Source: Aeromicrobium erythreum
GTDB taxonomy: Bacteria > Actinomycetota > Actinomycetes > Propionibacteriales > Nocardioidaceae
Reading direction: 5' to 3'
Assembly (NCBI RefSeq): GCF_001509405.1
Contig: NZ_CP011502.1
Span: 372,001-436,000, forward strand
Length of the DNA: 64,000 nucleotides
Position 1 is the stretch's first letter; each line of letters opens with the position of its first letter. A program made the position numbers and the translations under genes. This document shows, one piece after another, positions 17,049 to 24,603 of this stretch. The notes under the pieces were generated by a model that did no database searches, was not told the DNA's origin, and saw nothing but the letters and a program-made list of their open reading frames with translations.

Positions 17049-17537
17049 TCAGAACGCCTGGTGGGTGCCGAAGCTGCGCTGCCAGTAGACGAGCGGGCGC
17101 TGGGTGCCCGTCTCGGCGCGCACGACCGTGCCCAGCACGAGGACGTGGTCGCCGGCCGGCACGGTGCTGGTGACGTCGGCGAGGACCCACGCGTGCACGT
17201 CGTCGAGGCGAGGTGCGCCGTCGTCGCTCCAGCCGAGGTCGGCGAAGCGGTCGTGGAGCTTGGTGGAGAAGCGCAGCGCCACCTGGTCCTGGTGGGCGGC
17301 AAGCACGTTGATGCCGAACCGGCCGCCGCGCTGTAGACGGGCGAGCAGGCTCGAGGTGCGTGCCAGCGAGATGGCGACCATCGGCGGGTCCATCGAGAGC
17401 GACATGACACCGCTCAGGGTCGTGCCGTGCGGTCGGCCGCCGTCGGACGTGGTCACCACCGTCAGTCCGGTGGCGAAGTTCGCCATGGCGCCGCGCAGCG
17501 CGGCCTCGAGGGTGGTGTCGTCGACGGACACGGCCAT
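17049..17537 (-). CDS. Flavin reductase-like (FMN-binding split-barrel) protein
   Basis: 162 residues with the FlaRed domain: the opening helix AALRGAMANFATGLTVVTTS, a TTLSGVMSLSMDPPMVAISL flavin-binding segment, and RFGINVLAAHQ with GDHVLVLGTVV. Such proteins reduce FMN or FAD with NAD(P)H and hand the free reduced flavin to two-component monooxygenases. As the first gene of the minus-strand sulfur cluster it would supply FMNH2 to the SfnG-, SfnC- and SsuD-like enzymes. The start at 17537 has GGAGG 6-10 nt upstream. It is not homologous to the NADPH-dependent SsuE flavodoxin-like reductase, so this is a different solution for the same task. Confidence 0.85.
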   Translation of the reverse strand: MAVSVDDTTLEAALRGAMANFATGLTVVTTSDGGRPHGTTLSGVMSLSMDPPMVAISLARTSSLLARLQRGGRFGINVLAAHQDQVALRFSTKLHDRFADLGWSDDGAPRLDDVHAWVLADVTSTVPAGDHVLVLGTVVRAETGTQRPLVYWQRSFGTHQAF

Positions 17538-17566
17538 CTGGTCCTCCCGATCGGTGGTGGTGATGA

Positions 17567-17579
17567 GTCCACGGTGGAC
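17567..17579. promoter_or_regulatory. Palindrome upstream of the flavin reductase (candidate operator)
   Basis: GTCCAC-G-GTGGAC is a perfect dyad 30 nt upstream of the start codon, between the divergent flavin reductase and dienelactone hydrolase genes. The regulator is unknown. Confidence 0.4.
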
Positions 17580-17693
17580 CCCAGGGCGTCCTTTGCGGGG
17601 CCTGCTCACGACGTGGGACGACCAGCGCGCGGAAGTCTGCCCGTGGTAGGACGGACCACCGCTCGACGACCGGCGCCGCCTGCGGGGTCGGGC

Positions 17694-17699
17694 TAGCGT
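17694..17699 (+). promoter_or_regulatory. Leaderless -10 box of the dienelactone hydrolase gene
   Basis: TAGCGT ends 6 nt before the ATG at 17706. Confidence 0.5.
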
Positions 17700-17705
17700 G
17701 ACGGC

Positions 17706-18452
17706 ATGGCTGAGCTGACGATCGACGGTCCCGACGGCCCCATCGAGGCATGGGTGGCGACGCCCCCGGACGGGGGACCCGCCCCGGGCGTCCTCCTCGT
17801 GATGGACGCGATCGGGCTGCGCCCGCAGATCCGCGCGATGGCCGACCGGTTCGCGTCGTGGGGCTACGTGGTGCTCGCGCCGAACGTCTTCCACCGCTCG
17901 GGGACCGCTGCCGAGACGTCGCCGACCACCGACCTGCGCGAGCCCGGTGCGCGGGAGGCGTTCTTCGAGTCGGTCGGTCCGCGGATGGCTGCCCTGACGC
18001 CCGAGCTGTCGCGGCAGGACACGGCCCTGTACCTCGACGTGCTGCAGGGGCGCGACGACGTCGCCGACGGGCCCGTGGGCGTGGTCGGCTACTGCATGGG
18101 CGTGCGGGTCGCGCTGCGCGCGGCGGGCGACCACCCGGGGCGCGTGGTCGCGGTGGGCGGGTTCCACGGGGGCGGCCTCGTGACCGACCAGCCCGACAGC
18201 CCGCACCTCGGCCTGACGACGGCGACCGCGCGGGTGCTGCTGCGCCACGCCGACGGCGACGCGTCGATGCCGCCGGAGCACCAGCAGGTGATCGCGGAGA
18301 CGGCCGCCGAGCATGGCGTCGCGCTCGACCAGGGCGTCTACCCGGGCGCACCGCACGGCTACTCGATGGCCGACACGTCGATGTACGACGAGCAGGCCGC
18401 CGAGCGGCACGCGACCGAGCTGCGCGAGCTGCTCGACTCCACCCTCCGCTGA
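17706..18452 (+). CDS. Dienelactone hydrolase family protein
   Basis: 248-residue alpha/beta hydrolase. The catalytic triad characteristic of dienelactone hydrolases is present: nucleophile C130 in VVGYCMGVR, aspartate near D183-D185 in RHADGDASM, and H217 in APHGYSM. The classical enzyme opens dienelactones in chlorocatechol degradation. However, no other catechol genes are nearby and many paralogues of this size act on other esters, so the substrate is uncertain. It diverges from the flavin-reductase gene and is followed by a hairpin element and a GntR regulator, with no obvious operon partner. Confidence 0.85.
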   Translation: MAELTIDGPDGPIEAWVATPPDGGPAPGVLLVMDAIGLRPQIRAMADRFASWGYVVLAPNVFHRSGTAAETSPTTDLREPGAREAFFESVGPRMAALTPELSRQDTALYLDVLQGRDDVADGPVGVVGYCMGVRVALRAAGDHPGRVVAVGGFHGGGLVTDQPDSPHLGLTTATARVLLRHADGDASMPPEHQQVIAETAAEHGVALDQGVYPGAPHGYSMADTSMYDEQAAERHATELRELLDSTLR

Positions 18453-18483
18453 TCCCCTTCCGCCCACTCTTTCCGCCCACCCT

Positions 18484-18552
18484 CCCCGCTGAGCGTGACG
18501 TCTGCGGGCCATCCCGGCCCCGAACAGCCCGCGAACGTCACGCTCAGCGGGG
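18484..18552. repeat. Long hairpin element (family copy 2)
   Basis: Left arm 18484-18509 pairs with right arm 18527-18552 with two mismatches. The core CGCTGAGCGTGACGT resembles copy 1 at 12488-12554. It follows the dienelactone hydrolase stop by 32 nt and may terminate it. Confidence 0.75.
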
Positions 18553-18566
18553 GGAGGGGAGGGATG

Positions 18567-18607
18567 GTCGCGGACGTAACGTCCGCGACATCGGCGCGCA
18601 CTAGCGT
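18567..18607 (+). promoter_or_regulatory. Palindromic operator and -10 box of the GntR gene
   Basis: GTCGCGGACGT and its complement flank a single central A (18567-18589), a perfect 11-bp dyad. It covers the -35 position relative to the -10 box TAGCGT (18602-18607). The arrangement suggests autorepression by the downstream GntR protein; this is inferred from position. Confidence 0.55.
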
Positions 18608-18654
18608 CTGCCCCGACGTCGGCGGTGCCGGCGCACCGACGGAGGAGGTTCGAC

Positions 18655-19380
18655 GTGGCACGCCCGTTCACCGGTGGACCTCGCCGTCGCTCGGCGTTCA
18701 CGGCACGGCTCGAGAACACGTCGGTCGAGGGGGCGCAGCCGCGCGTCCTCGACGACATGCGCGCCGCGATCCTGGCCGGTGTCGAGCCGCCCGGCACGCT
18801 GATCCCCATCGACGCGGTCGCGGCGTTCTTCGGCGTCAGCCAGATCCCGGTGCGCGAGGCGCTCAAGATCCTGCTGGGCGAGGGGCTCGTCGAGCACGTG
18901 CCGCACGTCGGCTACAGCGTCGCGAAGCTCAGCTACCGGGAGTTCCGCGAGCTGTACGAGGTGCGACTCGCGCTCGAGAAGGCCGCGCTGGTCGCCGCCG
19001 TCGACCGGGCCGGCCACGGTGACGTCGAGGCGGCCCGGGCGGCGCTGCAGGAGACGAGCGCGGCCCTCGACGCCGGCGACGACCGCGGCTACCACGAGGC
19101 GACGCGCCGTTTCCACCTCAGCCTGATCGCGCCGTCGGGCATGCAGCGCCTGCTGCGGATGTACGAGTCCGCGTGGAACCTGACCGAGCCGGTGCGACCC
19201 ATGACGCACGTCGGGCCCGCGCAGCGCTCGGCGTTCGCGCACGACCACGACGCGATGCTCGAGGCGTTCGAGTCCCGTGACGCCACCGCCCTCGTCGCGC
19301 TCTCGGTGGAGCACTACGACCACCTCCTCGACGGCATCGAGGTGCTGAGCGACGACCACGACGTCTTCCGCGAGGCCTGA
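18655..19380 (+). CDS. GntR-family transcriptional regulator (FadR/FCD subfamily)
   Basis: 241 residues. The N-terminal winged helix-turn-helix (about residues 30-95) contains IPIDAVAAFFGVSQIPVREALKIL, with the GntR signature VSQIPVREAL. The C-terminal FCD ligand domain (about 100-235) has the metal-coordinating pattern in RRFHLSLI and later His residues (HDHDAML, VEHYDHLL). The GTG at 18655 is chosen because GGAGGAGG precedes it by 6 nt; an upstream ATG would lack this. It is followed by an NCS1 permease and a racemase, so it likely controls uptake and metabolism of a hydantoin, allantoin or related ureide. A perfect dyad overlaps its own promoter. Confidence 0.88.
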   Translation: MARPFTGGPRRRSAFTARLENTSVEGAQPRVLDDMRAAILAGVEPPGTLIPIDAVAAFFGVSQIPVREALKILLGEGLVEHVPHVGYSVAKLSYREFRELYEVRLALEKAALVAAVDRAGHGDVEAARAALQETSAALDAGDDRGYHEATRRFHLSLIAPSGMQRLLRMYESAWNLTEPVRPMTHVGPAQRSAFAHDHDAMLEAFESRDATALVALSVEHYDHLLDGIEVLSDDHDVFREA

Positions 19381-19387
19381 GCGCCGC

Positions 19388-19458
19388 GTCCTATAGGACT
19401 CCCGTGACGCAAGGTTCACCCGCGGAGTCGAGGGGTCGAAACACCGCGTTCATAGCGT
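19388..19458 (+). promoter_or_regulatory. Palindrome and -10 box upstream of the NCS1 permease
   Basis: GTCCTATAGGAC (19388-19399) is a perfect 12-bp palindrome right after the GntR stop. TAGCGT (19453-19458) is a likely -10 box, with the ribosome site ACGAGGAGAC just before the ATG at 19494. Confidence 0.5.
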
Positions 19459-19493
19459 CGGGTGCAGTCCGAGCCCGACGAGGAGACACCCCC

Positions 19494-20798
19494 ATGCCAC
19501 AGCCCCACGGCGCCCTGCCGAACGACGTCGTGGAAGCCGCCGGCTACCCACCCGGAGCCGGTCGACCGCGCCGCGCGTACGACCCTCGCCTCACCAACGA
19601 GGACCTCGCCCCGCTGGAGAAGCAGACCTGGACGTCGTACAACATCTTCGCCTTCTGGATGTCCGACGTGCACAGCGTCGGCGGGTACGTGACGGCCGGC
19701 AGCCTGTTCATGCTCGGCCTGACGACGTGGCAGGTCTTCGTGGCGCTCATCGTCGGCATCTGCATCGTGCAGGTGCTCGCGAACCTGGTCGCGAAGCCGA
19801 GCCAGATCGCCGGCGTGCCCTACCCGGTCATCAGCCGCGCGTCGTTCGGCGTGCTGGGCGCGAACATCCCCGCGATCATCCGCGGAATCATCGCGGTGGC
19901 CTGGTACGGCGTGCAGACGTTCCTGGCTGCCGGGTCGCTGTCGATCGTGCTGCTGAAGGTGTGGCCCGGGCTCGCGAACATCGCGACCGACGACACGTCG
20001 TTCCTCGGCCTGAGCTACCTCGGCTACATCTCCTTCGCGATCCTGTGGGTCGCGCAGGCCGCCGTGTTCTGGCGGGGCATGGAGTCGATCCGGAAGTTCA
20101 TCGACTTCTGCGGTCCCGCCGTCTACGTCGTCATGGTCGTGCTGTGCGGCTACATGCTGTGGCGCGCAGGCTTCGACATCGACCTCAACCTCGCCGACCA
20201 CGCGGTGTCCGGCTGGGCCGCCGTCGGGGCGATGTGCTCGGCGATCGCGCTCGTCGTGTCCTACTTCTCCGGACCGACGCTGAACTTCGGCGACTTCTCG
20301 CGCTACGGCAGCAGCTACGAGGCCGTCAAGCGCGGCAACTTCCTCGGCCTGCCGGTGAACTTCACGTTCTTCGCGCTGCTGGTGGTGCTGACGGCGGCCG
20401 CGACGGTGCCCGTGTTCGGCGAGCTGATCACCGACCCGGTGCACACGGTCGAGCGCATCGACACCTGGACGGCGGTGCTGCTCGGCGGCCTGACGTTCGT
20501 GATCGCGACGGTCGGCATCAACATCGTCGCGAACTTCATCTCCCCGGCGTTCGACTTCTCCAACGTCGCGCCGCAGCGGATCAGCTGGCGCATGGGCGGC
20601 ATGATCGCCGCGGCCGGCTCGGTGCTGCTGACGCCCTGGAACTGGTACGACAACCCCGAGGCGATCTTCTGGACGCTGGGCATGCTGGGCGCCCTGATCG
20701 GCCCGCTCTACGGCATCCTCATCGCCGACTACTACGTGGTGCGCCAGCAGAAGATCGTGGTCGACGACCTGTTCACGATGGAGGAGGACGGCGCGTGA
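19494..20798 (+). CDS. NCS1-family cytosine/hydantoin/allantoin permease (stops early at an in-frame TGA)
   Basis: 434 residues up to the TGA at 20796-20798. Eleven or so hydrophobic helices are visible, starting with the NCS1 N-terminal motif WTSYNIFAFWMSDVHSVGGY and including GVPYPVISRASFGVLGANIP and SYFSGPTLNFGDFSRYG. This places it in the Mhp1/PucI group transporting hydantoins, allantoin, uracil or cytosine with H+ or Na+. The ATG follows ACGAGGAGAC. Family members run to about 490-510 residues; the missing C-terminal part is encoded in the same frame directly after the TGA (see next entry). It is followed by a hydantoin/allantoin-type racemase, consistent with import of a ureide. The truncated form could lack its last helix. 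Confidence 0.85.
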   Translation: MPQPHGALPNDVVEAAGYPPGAGRPRRAYDPRLTNEDLAPLEKQTWTSYNIFAFWMSDVHSVGGYVTAGSLFMLGLTTWQVFVALIVGICIVQVLANLVAKPSQIAGVPYPVISRASFGVLGANIPAIIRGIIAVAWYGVQTFLAAGSLSIVLLKVWPGLANIATDDTSFLGLSYLGYISFAILWVAQAAVFWRGMESIRKFIDFCGPAVYVVMVVLCGYMLWRAGFDIDLNLADHAVSGWAAVGAMCSAIALVVSYFSGPTLNFGDFSRYGSSYEAVKRGNFLGLPVNFTFFALLVVLTAAATVPVFGELITDPVHTVERIDTWTAVLLGGLTFVIATVGINIVANFISPAFDFSNVAPQRISWRMGGMIAAAGSVLLTPWNWYDNPEAIFWTLGMLGALIGPLYGILIADYYVVRQQKIVVDDLFTMEEDGA

Positions 20799-21038
20799 CA
20801 CTACGTCCGCGGCTACAACCCCGCTGCCGTGCAGACGGTGGTGGTGACCGGTGTCGTCGCCGTGCTGAGCGTCGTGGTCCCGAAGCTGTCGGGCGTGCTG
20901 CCCGCGCTGCCCGACTACTCGTTCTTCGTCGGCGCGATCCTCTCCGCGGCGCTCTACGTGGTGCTCGCGCGCCGGCAGGGGATCGGGTCGAGCACGAGCG
21001 CGGCGGAGTCGACGCCGATCGGTGCGGGGGCCGCCTGA
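20796..21038 (+). pseudogene. In-frame C-terminal continuation of the NCS1 permease after TGA
   Basis: Reading on through the TGA in the same frame gives HYVRGYNPAAVQTVVVTG, then a hydrophobic helix (VVVPKLSGVLPALPDYSFFV) and ILSAALYVVLARRQG, ending at TGA 21036-21038. The YNP motif followed by a last pair of helices is what NCS1 permeases have at this point. The full reading would be 514 codons, with TGA at codon 435. The context is TGA-C, the leakiest stop tetranucleotide, so nonsense mutation, readthrough or a sequence error (TGG to TGA) are all open. Confidence 0.7.
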
Positions 21039-21040
21039 GC

Positions 21041-21784
21041 ATGCACATCCGTGTCATCAACCCGAACACCACCGCGTCGATGACCACGGCGATCGGGGCC
21101 TGCGCCAGTGCCGTCGCAGGCCCCGACGTCGTCGTGGAGGCCGTGAGCCCGGTCTTCGGGCCGGAGTCGATCGAGTCGCACGTGGACGAGGCGTTGGCCG
21201 TGCCGGGGGTGCTGGCCCGCGTGGCCGAGGGCGAGGAGGCCGGCGTCGACGGCTACGTCGTCGCCTGCTTCGGCGACCCGGGCGTGCACGCGGCGCGCGA
21301 GCTGGCGCGAGGGCCCGTGGTCGGTATCGCCGAGGCCGGGATGCGCGCCGCGACCTACCTCGGACGTCGGTTCAGCGTCGTGACCACGCTGCAGCGCACG
21401 GTGCCGGGCATCGAGGCGCTGACCAGGTCGTACGGCCTCGCCGACCACTGCGGCGGGGTGCACGCCACCGAGATCGGCGTGGTCGACCTCGAGCACGACC
21501 CGCACGCCCGCGAGCGGACGCTCGAGCTCGCCCGCGTCGCCCTGACGGCCGACGGCTCGGACGTGCTGGTCCTCGGCTGTGCCGGGATGACCGACTTCGC
21601 GGCGTGGCTGGGCGACGAGCTGGGCGTCCCGGTCGTCGACGGTGTCGCCGCCGCCACGACCACCGTGGTCGGGCTGGTGGCGATGGGCCTCGGCACGAGC
21701 AAGGCGGGCGAGTTCGCGGCGCCCCGCGCGAAGCGGGTGAGCGGCTCGTGGGCCGACGTCGACCTCAGGCTGCCTGCGCCCTGA
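21041..21784 (+). CDS. Aspartate/glutamate/hydantoin racemase family protein
   Basis: 247 residues. It begins MHIRVINPNTTASMT, the classic opening of hydantoin and allantoin racemases. Two catalytic cysteines for cofactor-independent two-base racemisation are visible: C76 in VVACFGDPG and C180 in VLGCAGM. The ATG lies 2 nt after the end of the permease reading frame, so both are cotranscribed. With the NCS1 permease and GntR regulator it suggests interconversion of hydantoin or allantoin enantiomers after import. No hydantoinase or allantoinase is adjacent, although an M20 carbamoyl amidohydrolase is encoded at 47.5 kb. Its 3' end overlaps the convergent phhA gene by 20 nt. Confidence 0.85.
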   Translation: MHIRVINPNTTASMTTAIGACASAVAGPDVVVEAVSPVFGPESIESHVDEALAVPGVLARVAEGEEAGVDGYVVACFGDPGVHAARELARGPVVGIAEAGMRAATYLGRRFSVVTTLQRTVPGIEALTRSYGLADHCGGVHATEIGVVDLEHDPHARERTLELARVALTADGSDVLVLGCAGMTDFAAWLGDELGVPVVDGVAAATTTVVGLVAMGLGTSKAGEFAAPRAKRVSGSWADVDLRLPAP

Positions 21785-22652
21785 GCGCGGCGACGGTGTC
21801 GTCGGTGCAGGTGTCCCAGAACCCGCCGACGGCGTCCTCGACGTGCGCGAAGGAGTCGGCGGCGAAGAGTCGGTCCTGGTAGTGGGTGATGTCGTAGTCG
21901 GTGGTGCCCATGGTGACGACGTCGAGCGGCTCGATGGTCATGGCACGGAACTCCTCGATCTCGCCGGGGCTCGACAGGATGCCCGCGCCGTAGGCCTTGA
22001 GGCCGTCGGGCTCGTGCACGACGCCGAACTCGAGGGTGAACCAGAAGACGCGGCTGACGAACTCGAGCGCCTCGGTGGTCTCGACCCGGCGCGCGGCCCT
22101 GCCGGCGGCCTCGTAGAGGCGGGTGAAGCGCGGGTCGGCGAGCGTGTTGCCGTGGCCGACGACCTCGTGGAGCACGTCGGGCTCGGGCGTGTAGAGGGGC
22201 ACGGAGTGGTGGCGCACGTACTGGGTGGCCCAGAAGCCGTGGTCGGCGAGCGCGCCGTAGAACTCGCGCAGCGGGACGAGGCCGGCGGCGGGCCGGTAGC
22301 GGAAGCCGGTGAGCGGCTCGAGCCGGTCCGACAGCTCCTCCAGCTGCGGGACGCGGTCGAGGGGGAGGTCGAGCGCGGCCTTGCCGTCGAGGAACTCGCG
22401 GCAGGCGCAGGTCTCGTGCTTGGTCTGCAGGTCCTCGCTGACGACGCGCCAGACCTCGTGCTCGGCGTCGGTGTAGGGCGCCTCGGGTGCGGGCTCGCCC
22501 GGCTCCCACCGGTGCGCCAGTGTGGCGAGCAGGTCGCGTCGCGCGCGGTACTCGGGGTCGTGCAGACCGGGGTGGTCGGCGCCCAGCTCGACGGTGACGG
22601 CACCGTCGGCCGTCGTCGTGACGGGGGCGTAGGACTGGCCTTCCTCGAACAC
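21765..22652 (-). CDS. phhA: Phenylalanine 4-monooxygenase
   Basis: 295-residue aromatic amino acid hydroxylase that converts phenylalanine to tyrosine with tetrahydropterin and O2. The non-heme iron facial triad is H162 and H167 in LHEVVGH plus E208 in FTLEFG. Other hallmarks are TGFRYRPAAGLVP, FYGALADHGFWATQY and SRVFWFTLEFG. The length matches the bacterial single-domain enzyme, without the regulatory ACT domain of animals. The GTG at 22652 follows AGGAGG. No pterin-carbinolamine dehydratase is adjacent. The last 20 nt overlap the tail of the racemase on the opposite strand. Confidence 0.94.
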   Translation of the reverse strand: MFEEGQSYAPVTTTADGAVTVELGADHPGLHDPEYRARRDLLATLAHRWEPGEPAPEAPYTDAEHEVWRVVSEDLQTKHETCACREFLDGKAALDLPLDRVPQLEELSDRLEPLTGFRYRPAAGLVPLREFYGALADHGFWATQYVRHHSVPLYTPEPDVLHEVVGHGNTLADPRFTRLYEAAGRAARRVETTEALEFVSRVFWFTLEFGVVHEPDGLKAYGAGILSSPGEIEEFRAMTIEPLDVVTMGTTDYDITHYQDRLFAADSFAHVEDAVGGFWDTCTDDTVAALRAQAA

Positions 22653-22996
22653 GGGTCCTCCTGTCCGCGGCCGACCGGGTGGGGTCGCCCGCCGTGGGTG
22701 GGGTCGCGCCGGGTGGGGCGCGGGGTCGACCGGGCTATGGTGTGTCGTCGGTCACATCCATCCAACCACGCAGACTTCGCGCGCGACAGTGCGAGGACGT
22801 GGCTGCGGGCGACGCGTGGTGACGATCGCTCCCTTTCGACACCGCGAGGTCGAAGGGTCCCGGGACGTGTGGACGTCGTGCGGCTCCGTGCTTTTTGGCC
22901 GGCGGGAGTAGCGGTCGCAGAGTCGAGCAGCCGTCGCTGATGACCGGGCGTGGTGGGATCATCAGCCCTCGGGGCACACGGCCCTCTGGAGGTCCG
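22653..22996. other. Intergenic region between phhA and the small-protein island
   Basis: No coding sequence is supported. A bulged stem CCCTTTCGAC/GTCGAAGGG (22831-22857) is followed by unassigned sequence. The end of this stretch supplies the strong GGAGG ribosome site of the next reading frame. Confidence 0.55.
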
Positions 22997-23196
22997 ATGC
23001 TGATCGCACTCGTCGCTGCCTGTGCTCGCCGTAGTGGTCGCTGGCCTACTTCGTCGTGACCGTGGGCGCAGTTCTCCTCGCGATGGCGGCGGCTGCCCTG
23101 CACAACGTAGATCTCAGGCTTCTCATGGCTGTCGCAGTCGTCCTGCTCCTGGAGGAAGCCCTGCTCGGGTGGAAGCTGGTCTCTCGACGGACGTGA
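22997..23196 (+). pseudogene. Small two-helix membrane protein gene with a 1-nt deletion
   Basis: The ATG at 22997 has a strong CTGGAGG ribosome site 5 nt upstream and reads MLIALVAACARRSGRW. From 23047 the reading continues one base out of frame as YFVVTVGAVLLAMAAAALHN and ends VSRRT-stop at 23194-23196. Restoring one base makes 66 residues that align end to end with the intact 64-residue protein at 24291-24485 (MLI start, AR, YF.VT, hydrophobic pairs, VxLL(Q/L)E, VS(R/H)R). One missing nucleotide after codon 16 therefore broke this copy, or the sequence has an error there. Function is unknown. Confidence 0.65.
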
Positions 23197-23513
23197 TGGT
23201 GTGGGCGCCGGACTCTTGTGAGCATCGGCGTCGTCGTAGAGATGTGGCGAGTGGCGACCACGTGGTAGGGATGATGACGCTCGCTGCCGCGCGCGAGGGC
23301 AACGACCTGCGTCGACATCGCGGGCCGGCGCGCAACAATCGAGTCGCGCCTGGCTGTGACCGCGCAGCGTTCCGGGTCGAGCGCGACGTTCTTCCTGTGC
23401 GGCGGCCCTCGCCCATGCACGTCGCGCCAGAGGGTGTGTGCGGTCGCCGGATATGCGGCCTCCGCGGGAGCGCAATACGTTCTACGCAAGGCCGACCCGT
23501 GAGAGGCGCGAGC
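23197..23513. other. Stretch without a supported gene inside the island
   Basis: Open frames exist on both strands but show arginine/proline-rich shadow composition. None has a ribosome site and a hydrophobic pattern like its neighbours. It may be a further decayed gene. Confidence 0.4.
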
Positions 23514-23660
23514 ATGGCGAAGAAGGATCCTGCCGACAACTGGCTGAACAACTCGTTCAACAGCTGGGCCGAGAAGAAGCCGTGGCGCGTTCCACTGGTC
23601 CTCGCTGTTTTCCTGGTTCTGCTCGTCCTTCTGAGTGTGCTGAAGTGGTCCATGCGATGA
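23514..23660 (+). CDS. Small single-helix membrane protein (48 aa)
   Basis: 48 residues: a polar, Trp/Asn-rich N-terminal half (DNWLNNSFNSWAEKKPW) and one hydrophobic helix of about 18 residues near the C terminus (LVLAVFLVLLVLLSVL). The ATG at 23514 follows GAGAGG. The stop overlaps the next start as ATGA, indicating translational coupling with the following small gene. I recognise no family. Likely a membrane-anchored microprotein of the island; function unknown. Confidence 0.6.
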   Translation: MAKKDPADNWLNNSFNSWAEKKPWRVPLVLAVFLVLLVLLSVLKWSMR

Positions 23661-23901
23661 ATGGAGTCGGCGCAGTCGCGGCCGTGGTCTACTTCTTCGT
23701 TCGATCGCCACGCATGTCTGGATCGCTGTCGCCGGTGTGATCTCTGCAGCTGGAGGCATCTTCATCAACGCCGAGGCTGGAGCGAAAGGTCAGCGGTTGC
23801 CGCGTCGTCGACAAGGCGGGTTGCAGTCAGTGAATCTCGAGAGTGGCCAATGGTGCGTCGCAACCACGGTCAGCGGGTACGTCGCGAAGGTTGTGTCATG
23901 A
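23657..23901 (+). pseudogene. Small membrane protein gene with a 1-nt deletion
   Basis: The ATG at 23657 overlaps the upstream stop (ATGA) and reads MNGVGAVAAVVYFFVRS. From about 23710 the coding pattern continues in the next frame as THVWIAVAGVISAAGGIFIN and runs to TGA 23899-23901, itself overlapping the next ATG. Adding one base gives exactly 81 residues with two hydrophobic segments. The preserved overlaps at both ends argue that this was one gene in a coupled trio. Decay or sequencing error cannot be separated. Confidence 0.55.
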
Positions 23902-24035
23902 AGCGCGTTGGCATCAAGCAGCCGCTGGGCCTCGACTCCGCCGTTCCCCAGTCGCGACTGAGAAGGCGAGTCACCCTGGCGCTGGTCGTCGTCTGGTCGG
24001 TACTCGTTGTTCTGATCTTCAGCCGACTGACGTAG
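23898..24035 (+). CDS. Small single-helix membrane protein (45 aa)
   Basis: 45 residues beginning MKRVGIKQPLGLDSAV, with a basic stretch (RLRRRV) before one hydrophobic helix (TLALVVVWSVLVVLIF). The ATG overlaps the preceding stop as ATGA and has GAAGG upstream. It is the third gene of the coupled small-protein run. No known family is recognised. Positive-inside topology would put the N terminus in the cytoplasm. Confidence 0.6.
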   Translation: MKRVGIKQPLGLDSAVPQSRLRRRVTLALVVVWSVLVVLIFSRLT

Positions 24036-24290
24036 GCGGTCTGCCAATCCGCGTCGTGGGCAGGGAATACCTCCTCGGAGGGGGTCCTGATCTGGAAGGA
24101 CACGGCGAGACATCCCCAAGAGACCGCGGTTCTTCACCTGGCGTCGGCGGTGAGTGCTTCAGCGGCAGGGGAGATCGGCAACAACTCTCGCTGCGAGCGG
24201 AACAGGTTGGAGGGCTCGCCCAGCGGGCCGTCGACGATGACAAGGCGTGGTAGGAGAACTGAGGTACCAGAACACCGGAAGGTCGCACGA

Positions 24291-24485
24291 ATGTTGATCA
24301 TGATCGTCCAGGCGGTGGCGCGCTGGAACGTCTGGTTCGTGTACTTCGCCGTCACCGCGCTGGGGGTGCTCCTCACTCTCGTCGCGATCCTTCTTGCTGA
24401 GCGCCCCGCACTGCAGATCGCGGCTGCCGTCGTCGTTCTGCTGCAGGAAGTGGCTGTCACCGTGTCGCGTCACAGAGGTCGCTGA
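24291..24485 (+). CDS. Small two-helix membrane protein (64 aa)
   Basis: 64 residues with two hydrophobic segments (VWFVYFAVTALGVLLTLVAI and LQIAAAVVVLLQEVAVTV) and a basic tail SRHRGR. The ATG at 24291 has GGAAGG 8 nt upstream. It is the intact paralogue of the frameshifted gene at 22997-23196, so the island contains a duplicated family. The 255 nt before it carry no convincing gene. Function unknown. Confidence 0.65.
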   Translation: MLIMIVQAVARWNVWFVYFAVTALGVLLTLVAILLAERPALQIAAAVVVLLQEVAVTVSRHRGR

Positions 24486-24603
24486 AGGTCACCGACCTGG
24501 AAGTTGCGGATTCTTGCACGCGGACCGTGGCTTACTCGATCCCTCGACGGTGGCTAGATTGCCACGTATCCGGGCGGTGGCCGCGGAAGAAGGCAGGTCT
24601 GTG

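Noticed and set aside
20796-20798. Selenocysteine at the permease TGA
   Set aside because: No SECIS-like hairpin could be made out and NCS1 transporters have no redox role for selenocysteine.
24036-24290. Possible gene remnant between the small-protein genes
   Set aside because: Two frames are open, but neither has a ribosome site, hydrophobic helix or recognisable motif.
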